64,000 nucleotides of DNA from positions 115,011,380-115,075,379 of the forward strand of contig NC_047095.1 in assembly GCF_902459505.1 (NCBI RefSeq). Reading direction: 5' to 3'. A program made the position numbers and the translations under genes. Of this stretch, positions 11,601-23,600 are shown one piece after another. The notes below the pieces were generated by a model. The model saw only the letters and a list, made by a program, of their open reading frames with translations, did not search any database and had not been told where the DNA came from. Within the stretch, counting starts at the first letter, position 1, and the number at the start of each line of letters is the position of its first letter. The stretch is from Geotrypetes seraphini (taxonomy: Eukaryota > Chordata > Amphibia > Gymnophiona > Dermophiidae).

Positions 11601-14600
11601 TATCCCTGCCCTTACACATGGTGGTGATCGTGATAAGAAACGTATGCAAAGTGAACAGAGATGGATACACCGTTTGAATTCTGTGGAGCCGTCTGGCTTG
11701 AACATCAACATCCAATGGTCTGCATTTTGGTGGCGTCTCTAGGATGTTTGTGACTGGTACATTTTGAGCGTTCGAGTTTAGCTTGGCATTTTAAATCAGC
11801 TCGTGGCCATTTAGGGATGTGGATCAAGGAAGAACAGTCCTGAGTGCATAGTTAACAATATCCTTTGTGCAGTGATTATAAGTTGACCTTTTGCCTTTTC
11901 AATCTTCAATGTTTTCATTTCAGATTTGTTGCTGCATGAAAAGTCGCAATGTGCGCAGCTGTCCAATTTTCATGAAGAAGCCTTTGGTGAAATGGAGATA
12001 CTCCGTAGGGACATAAGGGACATGAAATAAGTGCTGTTTCTATTACTGTGCAGTTTAATATCAAGTATCGATTTTCAGAGGGTTTTTTGACCTTGGATTT
12101 TTCCTCCATATGAAGTATCCATTGAATTGATGCACAATTAGATAATAAGACAATTGGAGTCACATTGTTTCCACTTTAGGTGTGTATAATAATATATTTC
12201 TTTGTGGATTCTGCCCCCTTTATTTCTTAATATAGGTGTTTATTTACACTGCAGGTATTCTATAGACAGAATTACAGATCTCCTTGGTTTTGTTGGTGTT
12301 CAGGTGTGTCTGAGGGGAAGGGTGTGGATGGGCAGTGGTGTAACTAGGACTGAATGGGCCCCAAGTGAGCCCCTATAATGCCATATTTCTCCAGCTAATG
12401 GGGGGCCAGGAGAAGCACTCCAATTCCAGAGAATCGGGTAGGAGGTTATTGAATATTGAGGGGTATCTGGGTTAGAGTGGGTGATAGGATATTGGGGTGT
12501 GGGTCTGGGGATTCTGTATGTAAGGCAGGACACTATATGTAGGGTGTGTTGAGGGTACCTAGGACATTAAGAATATGTGGGGAATATTTGTTGTGGTGAG
12601 ATGTCTGAGGTGTGGGAGTAGGGACTTGTGTATGTTGGGGTGCAGTATGAGTGTGTGTATTTAACGTGCTTCATGAGGGGTATCTGCAGTTCAACAGTAG
12701 GGGAGCCAGTGCAGTAGCATAACCAAATGGCAGATTTTGGGTGGATTTATTAGGAAAATGGGTGGGCAGGAATTAGATTCTCAGCTATCTTGCTCTCAGG
12801 TTTTTAACCGTAACCATTCCCCTCCTCACACACAAACACAACTTTAAAAAAGTATTACATATTTGGGCTGTCTCACCTTCAGTAACTCAGTTGCTGACTT
12901 CCGACTCTTCTCTATCTCCGAGATCAGTTTCTTGAGGGAGGAGCTTTGATCTTCTAGTTGGGTCACATTATCCCTGATCTTCCGCAGAATCTCCTTCTCT
13001 TCCTCTTCCAACCTTGAGAAAAGGATCCGCTGCTCCTCATTCAGAAACTGTTGCAACTTTTTAAACTCAAACTGGATTTTCTGTCTCTTGGTCTTTGTCT
13101 CACACTAATTCAACAGATCGGAGCAAAGAAAAGAAATATCAGAGACACTAAATAATTTTATTATATGTAAGAAAAGAGCCTCTATCTATAATATATAACA
13201 CAGAGTAATGCAGTAACATAGTAAATGGCAGAAAAAGACCCGCACGGACCATCCAGTCTGCCCAACAAGGTTGCTGGAGCTGCATTCTCCAGTCTGTGCG
13301 GACCCCAGTCACCCATGCTTAAATCCATCATGCCAACCACATATAGGCAGCCAAACATCATGGAGATGATATGCGGTTATAGCCAAAATTCAAGTATTCC
13401 TGACAGTATTGAACTCACCAGTTAAGATAGAAGAGTCCCTTTCAAATTATATCCTTCAACAAAATATGGGACCCTTATACCACTTGGAGAACTCAACACA
13501 TGGATTTTTAAATGCAATGGTGTTCCTGTCTGCTTTATTACCTCACACAAAGGCCACATACAGATGTTAACTAAACAAGAGGATAACACCACCCTAGTGG
13601 GACTCCAGATCCCAACTCCCTGTCCTTGGTGTTACAGGATTCCATGACCAACCTCTGTGATCTATGTCTCTGTTACAAACTAAATCTGAAACATGATACC
13701 CTACATTTCCCACCTTCATCAATCAGTGCACCGATAGCATGTGACCAACTGTACTGAATACTGCGAGCAAGTCAAGCATCATTAAGTCAACCAAAAATCT
13801 GGTCCAATATATGTCCAGCACAATATGTCAAATAAATAGAAACTCTATCCAATGTTACAGGGCTTCAACTTGAAACAAACATTTGCAAAAATGTAAATAA
13901 TAAGAAAAATAAAACCAATGTACTAAAACACGGGGGAAAATTCTATAAATGGGGTGGCCTAAGGGATCTGGACAATCGGAGTCTTAGGCCACTTCTAATG
14001 CATCCCAGAATGCACTGGGAGAGAGGCCTAAGATTCTGGTTGGTGCATTGATTTTGAAAACTATATCCACGTTGATTGCCAATTGTTACAGACCCAGGAC
14101 TAGGTGAGTGTCTTTTTAAGCTTTTATTTGCTCGATTTGATGTAATTTTTTTACTTTATATGAGCAAGTTGTTGATGTTCCAACTCACTGTTTTTAACGT
14201 TATTACACTGTGCATTTGTTTTAACATGGTTTTTACACTGTGCACTCATCTTATTTAGTTCATTTTAACTATGCCTGGTTTTAGTAGTACATTTTTTGAC
14301 TCTAAGGCAGGGGTGTTCAACCTTTTAGCTTCCCTGGGCCGCATTGGCCGAAAAAAATGTTTCTGGGGCCGCGCAAATGCTGCAGCAAGACAGAGGAGGG
14401 AGCAGGCAAGACGGTAAACACCCAGGGGCAGCAGAGGACTCTATGCTCTCAATATTGATCCTAGGATGGATGGATAGGCAAATGGCTGGAGGAATTGACA
14501 AAATAGAACAGGAAAAAACATTATTTATAATGTCCAATGTGACACGGACAAGAGGACATGGACTGAAGCTAAGGGGGGACAAGTTCAGGACAAATATCAG

Positions 14601-17600
14601 GAAGTTCTGTTTCACGCAACGAGTGGTGGATACCTGGAATGCTCTCCCAGAGGAAGTTATTGCGGAATCCACCTTTCTAGGATTTAAGGGTAAGCTAGAT
14701 GTACATCTCCTTATGAGTGGCATAAAGTGACATGGGTAAGAGTAAGCTAGATGCATTTCTCTTTCCGAGAAGCTTAGAGTGATATGAGGACTAAAACTAC
14801 TGCTTTCACAATTGGCTCTCAGTTACCTGTTCTTAAATTTCATCATCGTCACTTGAAGGATGAATCCCCTTTGCTTGACCACTGCAGGTTCATAACTTAC
14901 AGATGGCCTTGCCAGATAATGTGGTGCTGCAATCTATAAAAAGGTTGCCCACATTCATGTGCATGTGTGGATCGCCGGACTTGATGGACCTAAGGTCTGT
15001 TCCAGAGATGGCACTTCTTATGTTCTTATGTCACTGACTAATAGGTTGCACCTGTGGCAAGGATTTCCTCTTTCTTTCATGGGATGGGTCAGTTTGTTTA
15101 ACATGCTTATTGTACCCTGCTAGGTATATGTGTCTCAAGTCCTTCCTCTTTACCTGACCCGCAAAGATGAACATAAACTTATTCGATTAGTCCAACGTTT
15201 TCTTTGGGTGGGTAAATGAGCTAGACTTCCTTATCATATTGCAGCTACCCCATTGTATAAAGGGGACTTATGCTTGTTGAATATTAGATTCTTGGCTATT
15301 GGCTGTGGAATGAGCCATATTAATGACTTCTTTCGGGGTACTTCTACCTTTGCTAATATCTCCCTGGAACTCACCTGTTTCATACTGTCCACTTTAGTGC
15401 CTATTTTCATTCTGCTCCTTCTCTTCGACCTGAATTATTACCTACCAAGTATGTAAATTTCATGGCATCCATGTGAGGGAATCACCCTTTTTGCCCATAC
15501 GTTTCAATAGTAATTTCCCTCGGGGCGGATAGCTCTGTGTTTGTCCGATGGGAAGCAAAGGGGATTCTCTATCTGTTGCATCTGATATCTGAGGATGGGA
15601 CAGTTAAGACATTTGCCCAACTTCAACAGGAATATGGTATCCCTCCTTCTGATGGCTTTGCATATATGCAGATTAGTCATTACCTTCACTCTTTAGAGTC
15701 CTCCAATCTTGATGCCCATCGACAGGAATTACTGTCTACTGCTTTCACAATAGGCTCTCAGTTACCTGTTCTTAAATTTCATCATTGTCACTTGAAGGAT
15801 GAATCCCCTTTGCTTGACCACTGCAGATTGCGGGAAGCCTGGGTTCATGACTTACAGATGGCCTTGCCAGATGATGTGGTGCTGCAATCTATAAAAAGGT
15901 TGCCCACATTCTGTCAATACATCTCTTTTTGGGAGCAGCATTATAAATTGGTTTTGAGACTGTATATTTCTTCAAAGCGAACTTATCTTTCAGGATTTCG
16001 GGCGACTGCAGAGTGTCCTAAATGTAATTGTCCCGAGGCCGGTTTGGGCCATATGGTATGGTCTTGCCCACATATTCGGGCATTTTGGGAAATTATTTTC
16101 ACTTTTGTGGAGTTCGTCTGGGCAATTACAATTCACCACTCCTCCTTGATTCTGTTTGATTCTCTCCCTCATTACCATCCTCGTCAGCGAGGAGCAAACA
16201 CTTTCCTTAAATGGACAATGGTCATTGCATTGAAGTGCATCTTCATCAAGTGGCTGGAAGTGGATGGTCCTGACCTTTCCCTCTGGAGGACTCGATTGAT
16301 CACCCTGTTGATGTGGGAGCATAGAGACTTTGCCTCGGTTCGAGCGTAGTTCTTTTAACTAGTGTGGGAGCCTTTATGGACCACTATGACTCTGTTAATC
16401 TCTTCCATATGTTTTTGTTAACTTGTATTGTATTTGATTCACTGTTCTTGATTTCTGGTATGTTTATATAATCCTGCTGCTGGAGTGAGGACTGGGCTGG
16501 AGGGGGGAGGGGGGGTTGGATGGTGTGGGGGGGTTGTTTGGTGGGGACTTGTTTGTCATTTCAAAACTTTGAGCTTTCGCTTATCAATGTGTATGTTTCT
16601 ATATCTTTGCTGTGCTGAGCTCAATAAAAATTATTTGACAATAATTAATTATGGTGAAGCTATTGATATCTTGACAAGAATAATTGTTCTGCTGAAAGCA
16701 CCTCAGAGGGAGAAAAAGATACATACCTTCAGCTTTTCAGCTTTTTTCTCTTCACTGGATTTAAATTCTAGAATCTCTCGTAGCTTCTTCCTTAAAGGAT
16801 CTAGCTGGATTTCATATTTTTCCTGTGAACATTAGATATAGAACTTCTAAGTTACACATCTCTCAGATGCTCCTAGCCTATAAAGTTGAAACAGATCAGT
16901 GTGAATCTGAAAGAGGTGCTAGGGCAAACTAACTGAATAATAGCAAATCACTGGGACCTGATGGTATTGACCTCAGAATTCTAAGAGCACTCAAATACAA
17001 TAAGAATACCTACTACTGGTAATTTGTAACCTATCCTTCAAGGAGTGACTCAAACATCAGTGCTGGGTAAAACAGGGCAAGATATTGTTAGAAACAAAAT
17101 TACTGGTTTTATTTAAAAACCAAAACCAAACCCCAAACATGCTTTAATCAGGAGGAACCAATGTTAAGAATGGAAAGTTGTGGCTTACTAATCTAACAGA
17201 ATGTTTTGAGGATGTGAATAAACCTGTAGATAAAGGAGACAACTGGATTTTCAGAAGACATTTCATAAAGAATGGCTGCCTTATCCTCTTCAGTTAACTG
17301 CTCTGAGCCTGAAAATTAGTTACAAGGAACCAGGACAATGAAGCCCTCAAGCGATAAGAACAGATATATAAACTGCCAGGTGAACAAGACTACATTACTG
17401 CTTGACCGCCCCTCTTTTTACCTCCAACATACTTTTCAGTCCGTGCCCTGCTATGCTCTCTATGCTTCCAGAGTCTCCACCCCTAAACTATGTATGTCTT
17501 TGCTCCACCTGATTGCCATCTGAACATGATAACATGTTAGCTTCACCTTGTACCTAGATACTAGTGCTGCCCGATTCATGATTCAAATCGATTCACCGAT

Positions 17601-20600
17601 TCGAATCACGTGAATCAATTCGAATTGATTCAATTTTAAGAAAAATTGGCCTCCCGACTCTTCCCCCGTGCCTTCCTAAAGCAGGAGCAGCAGCACTGTC
17701 TCTTGCTGGCCATCCGCTGCCGCTCATGCTTAAGGAAGGAGGGTCAGTTGGTAGCCTTCATGTTCCCCCAGCTTCCCCACTCTTACCTTAAGCTAATAGG
17801 GCAGCCTGCAGAATCGCTGGTGCTGTAGTGATCCCTGCAGCTGCCCATCGTCCTCAGCGGCACGTTCTCTCTGCTACGGTCCCGCCCCTCCTCTGACGTC
17901 AGGGTCAGGATCGCAGCAGAGGAAACATGCCTCTGAGGACAACGGCAGCTGCAGGGATCTCTTTAGCACCGGCGACCCTGCAGGCTGCCGCATTAGCTTA
18001 AGGTAAAAGCGGGGAAGCTGGGGGAACATGCAGGCTTGCGGGCGGAGCAGGCCTTCGCAGCGGGGAACAGGCCTCCACGGCAGGGAGGCAGGCCTTCGAG
18101 GGGGGAGGGAGGAAGGGGTTGAGAGATGCCTGGCAGGCCTGTGCTGAGGGAGGAGGAGGAAGGGGTAAGAGAGTGTAAGAGAGGGGAGGGGAGATGCTAG
18201 ACCTGGGGTGAAGTGAAGGGAAAGAGATACCAAACCAAAAAGAGGGGGAGGAAAACATAGGAGAGGTGCTGGAGAGAGGGAGAGAGAAATGCAAGACTAT
18301 AAGGGGAAGAGTACAAGAGGGACAGATACTGCTCCAAAGTAGGTGGGCAGGGAACAGGATGGCAGGAGAGATAGCAGGAGAAAGCCTGAACCTGGGGAAG
18401 GGGACACAGGAGGTAAGGAAGAGAGAAAGAAGAAGCTGGATATGGGGAGAGATAAGATGCTGGGCATGGAGGGAGCATTGGAACAGGGACACAAGGGGGA
18501 CACTACTGGAGAGGAGAATAGGGACAGATACACAGAAGAGAGAAGCTGGATGAAAGGGTAGTTGAGAAAAGGAGAGATGGTGGATCTGTGGACGGTGGGG
18601 TCTATTGCTGTAGCTGCGGGGGGGATGGAGATGAAAAAAAGGAAAGATGCCAGACCTCCAGGGGAGGAAAGGGAAACAGAAGGGGAGGACAGAGATGGAA
18701 GATGGATGATTAGCACAGAGAAAGAAGAAAGGAGAGCCTGATCAGAAGACAACCAGAGCCTGGGACCAACTTGATTTGAAAAATGACCAGACAACAAAAG
18801 GTAAGAAAAATAATTTTATTTTCTGTTTTGTGATTACAATATGTCAGATTTGAAATGTGTATCCTTCCATGTGGTGTTAGACCGCAAACGTGAGCTAGGA
18901 TTTAACAGAGAGAGGAAAATATTTTTTTGTTTGTTTACCCCACAGGACCAGTGTGGTAGGAGAGGGCAAAAGGATTGAAGAGGCTATAAAATAAACACAC
19001 CAGGATGTTTGAAAAAAAAACCAAAAACACCCAATTGGGCAGGAAAATCGACAAAACAAAAAATCGATTCAATAGGCTGAATTGAATCGAATCAAATTTT
19101 TTTTTTCCTGAATAGGGCAGCACTATTAGATAACATGCCTACGGAATCTGTATATTGTTCATTGATGATAAATTGTTAGCCTTTAATATCGTACCTAGAA
19201 CCCTCCCCCCTATTATTCTGTTACCCTCCCAGTTATTCTGTTAGCTCATTCTCAGTATTTGTGTTTGTTCTTCTGTTACCTGCCCTGAGCTTCCTGGGAG
19301 GGCAGGGAATAAATTAATTAATAAAAGGTTATAGAAACATAGAAACATAGAAGTTGATGGCAGAAAAGGGCTACAGCCCATCAAGTCTGCCCACTGTGCT
19401 TACCCACCCCCTGTCTATGCCCTAATGACCCAATTTCCTTATCTTGACCCTCGTAGGGATCCCACATGGGTATCCCATTTATTCTTAAAGTGTGGCACGC
19501 TGTCTGCCTCGATCACCTGCACTGGAAGCTTGTTCCAATGATCAACCACTCTCTCTGTGAAGAAATACTTTCTGGTGTCGCCATGAAATTTTCCTCCCCT
19601 GAGTTTGAGCAGGTGCCCTCTTGTGGCCGGGGGTCCCTTGAGAAAGAAAATATCATCTTCCACTTCGACACGTCCCGTGAGGTACTTAAATGTTTCGATC
19701 ATGTCTCCCCTCTCCCTACGTTCCTCGAGAGTATAGAGCTGCAATTTGTTCAGTCTCTCTTCGTATGAGAGACCCTTGAGCCCCGAGATCATCCTGGTGG
19801 CCATCCGCTGAACCGATTCAATTCTGCGCACATCTTTACTGTAATGTGGCCTCCAGAATTGCACACAGTACTCCAGATGAGGTCTCACCATGGCCCTGTA
19901 CAACGGCATTATGACTTCAGGCTTTCGGCTGATGAAACTTCTATTGATACAACCCAATATCTTCCTTGCCTTAGATGAAGCCTTCTCCACTTGATTGGCA
20001 GTTTTCATGTCTGTACTGATGATTACTCCTAAATCTCGTTCTGCTGAAGTCCTAGTTAAAGTTTCTCCGTTCAAGAAGTACGTCCTGCATGGATTTCCGC
20101 TTCCGAGGTGCATGACCTTACATTTCTTAGCATTGAAGCCTAGCTGCCAGGTTGAGGACCAACTTTCCAATGTAAGCAGGTCCTGCGCCATATAATTCTA
20201 TAAACTGCATTCACTTACTATATTACATAGTTTGGCGTCATCGGCGAATAGTGTTATTTTACCTTGAAGCCCTTGAGTCAGATCCCCTATGAATATGTTG
20301 AAAAGGAGTGGACCCAGGACCGAGCCCTGCGGCACTCCACTGGTCACCTCCGATGTTTTAGAGAGGGTACCATTAACCACCACCCTCTGAAGTCTGCCAC
20401 TCAGCCAATCATTGACCCATGCAGTTAGTGTCTCTCCTAACCCCATCGATTCCATCTTGCCTGCGGTGTGGGACACTGTCAAAAGCTTTACTGAAGTCCA
20501 GGTACACGACGTCCAAAGACTCTCCCAAGTCCAACTTTCTTGTTACACAGTCAAAGAAGCTGATGAGATTGGATTGGCAGGACCTGGTTGAACTGTTTTG

Positions 20601-23600
20601 GACTCTGTAGTTTGGAGAAGAGATGACTGATGGGGGTATGATAAGAGTTTTATAAAAACCCTGTCTGGGGTGGAGCAGATAAGTCAGGAATTAAAATTTA
20701 CCCCTTCAAATTTTATTATGACTAGTTGGCACTCCATGAAACAATTAGGTAGCAGATGTGGAACCACTTTATGAAAGTATTCTTTCAGGCAGCGAACAGT
20801 TAACCTGTAAAATACTGTATATACTCGAATATAAGTCGATCAAAATATAAGTCAAGACCCCCCATTTTCCCCTCAAAAGGAGGAAAAAATAAAATAAAAA
20901 AATAATGGTTGACTCGAATATAAGTCGGGGGCTTAATATTCAAGTGGCATGCCCTGCCAGGATTTCACCCAGTGTCCCCTCCGTCACGCCCTCCTCTGCA
21001 AGGTTCTGCACTCAGTCTCCCTCCCTGCCAGGCTCTGAACACTGTCCCACCTTCCTTCCCTGTACCCTCTTCCCCCTAAAAAGAGCCAACCTCATCAGTG
21101 ATGTCACAATGGCTTGATTATCCCTACTCCCCTCTGCCCTCTAACCCAGCCAGCAGTGATAGCTAGCACATGATTCAATACCATGCACTAGCTGTCACGA
21201 TTGGTGCAGTTGAACATACCGTCACCTGAAAAGAAGCAACAACTGCAGCTGTGCTACCAGCAGCCTGGTAGTGCAAGGCACTGTCAGGATAGGTGCTGTG
21301 GCAATTTTCCTCCCCCAATCACCCCAATTACAAATGCTAACCCCCGACAGCACCCAATTCCTACCCCACACCTCCCAATCCAAACAAATTCCCTTCCACC
21401 AACAGCCCCTTAACTTAAACCACCTAGTGGTAGGCCAGGACCAGAGGGATCCCTCCCATCTCCTGCCCCGGCCGACACTAACAATTACCACCCTCCCTCC
21501 TTCCCTCCCTCGTGTACCTAGTTCCCTGGTGGTCCAGCATGTATGCACCAAAATCCTCTTTTTAAAGGTAGTATCCAGCGGCGCACCCGGGCTGGCATGC
21601 AAGAGCGAGCTTTTCGTGCTCCCAGCCGGCCCTGCATCGCTCATTGATAGGCTGCTGCAAATTCCCGGTTTATATTCGAGTATATACAGTATATGGCCAG
21701 AAGATGTAGTCAAAGTTAATAGCGTAGCTTGGTTTAAGAAAGGTTTAGACATATATCCGAAGGGAGGGTCCACTTACACTTATTAGCTAAGTAGGTCCCG
21801 TGATTTGGGAACAAGCAACAGGGAGTTGAACCATATGACCAATGCTAGAGAGAGGATGCTGGATTGAAGAGACCACCAGTCTAACGCAGCCTGGCACTTC
21901 TGCTCTAATGAAGCTGGAGCACAACCTGCAGAACAGAAAACAGTTACTCTGCTCCTTTTATAAGTCCCTTCCATCCTGTTTCCTTCAAGCAGCCTGAAGG
22001 GAAAAATCACCTTCAGAATTTGCTTCTGGAAACAACTGACAATGAACATAAGAACAGCCACACTGGGTCAGACCAATGGTCCATCTGGTCCAGTTTCCAA
22101 CAATGACCAATCCAGGTCACAGGTATCTTGCAGAAACCCTCCATGCTACCGATCCAAGACAAGCAGTGGCTTCCCCCATGTCTGTCTCATTAGCTGACTT
22201 TATATGTTTCCTACAGTTCAAACCTTTTTTAAACCAGTGGTGGATATAATTGAGGATAGAGAATTATTAAAATATGTCATTTTTTGCAGCTGAAATTTTA
22301 AGGGTGGCTCCTAAAGAAGCAAATGGGTAAAATGGAGAAGCTCCATCGAGCACAGCCATTTCAACTAAATGGCTGTGACATGCAATTAAATCACAGCTTT
22401 CCAGTGTATAAGATATACCCTGTTTTCCCGAAAATAAGCCCTAACATGATATCGGATGAAACTGAAAGAAGTCATGAGAGAGATATGTCTTGTGAAAGCG
22501 CACGTGGAAGAACATATGGCTATAAATATAAGAAAGGGAAACAAACATTTTTTCAGGTATATTAGTGAAAGGAGGAAGGCAAAAAAATGGAATTACGAGA
22601 CTGAAAGAAGATATGAACCGCTATGTGGAGAGTGATGAGGAAAAAGCAACTGTGCTAAACAAATACTTCTGTTCGGTATTCACAGAAGAAAAACATGGAG
22701 AAGGACCGCAATTGGTCAGCCAAGTTACACCAGAGAATGGAGTGGATACAGCACCGTTCACAGAAGAAAGTGATTATGAACAACTTGAAAAATTGAAGGT
22801 GGACAAAGCTATGGGACCCATGATAATGAGGGAGCTCCGAGAGGTTCTGGCAGGTCCTCTTACAGATTTGTTCAATAAATCTTTAGAGACGGGAGAGGTT
22901 CCATGGAACTGGAGAAGAGCAGATGTGGTCCCTCTTCACAAAAGTGGCTGCAGAGATGAAGTGGGAAACTACAGGCTGGTAAGTCTCACTTCGGTTATTG
23001 GAAAAATAATGGAAACGTTGCTGAAGGAAAGTATAGTGAAATTCTTTGAATCTAATGGATTACAAGATCTAAAGCAACATGGGTTGACTATAGGTAAATT
23101 GTGCCAAACAAATCGGAACCTAGGACAATACTAGACTTTACAGTCTAAGGCCCAGAAATATTAAAGAGACAAGTTAATCTAATCATGTATTTTTTAATGA
23201 GTATAACTTATGAGCAGACTGGATGGACCATTCAGGTTTTTATCTGCTGTCATTTACTGTTACTAAGCCCTACCCCAAAAATAAGCCTTAGTTAAGTTCG
23301 ACCCCCCCGAAGCCACCCCGACTCCAAACCTGACACTAGTGCTACCCGATTTGCTGACCCCCACCCAGTGAGACCTGACATACCTCCACTCCGAAGCCTC
23401 CAAATACAGTAAGAGCACTGTCGGGGCCCCCGACAGTGCTCTTAACAGGCTGCTTCGCCTTTCCCGCCAGGGCCTTCCCTCTGTGACGCAGCAGAGAGAA
23501 GGCCCTGGAAGGGTAGGCTGCGAAGCAGCCCGTTCATAGTGCTGCCGCTGCTGTTATTTTTGGAGGCTTCGGAGCGGAGGTATGTCAGTCTCCTAGCGGG

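Noticed and set aside
17998-18797. Long minus-strand open frames rich in Pro, Leu and Ser
   Set aside because: They lie in the GA-rich interior of a hAT-type element. The lack of stops follows from base composition and no domain is visible.
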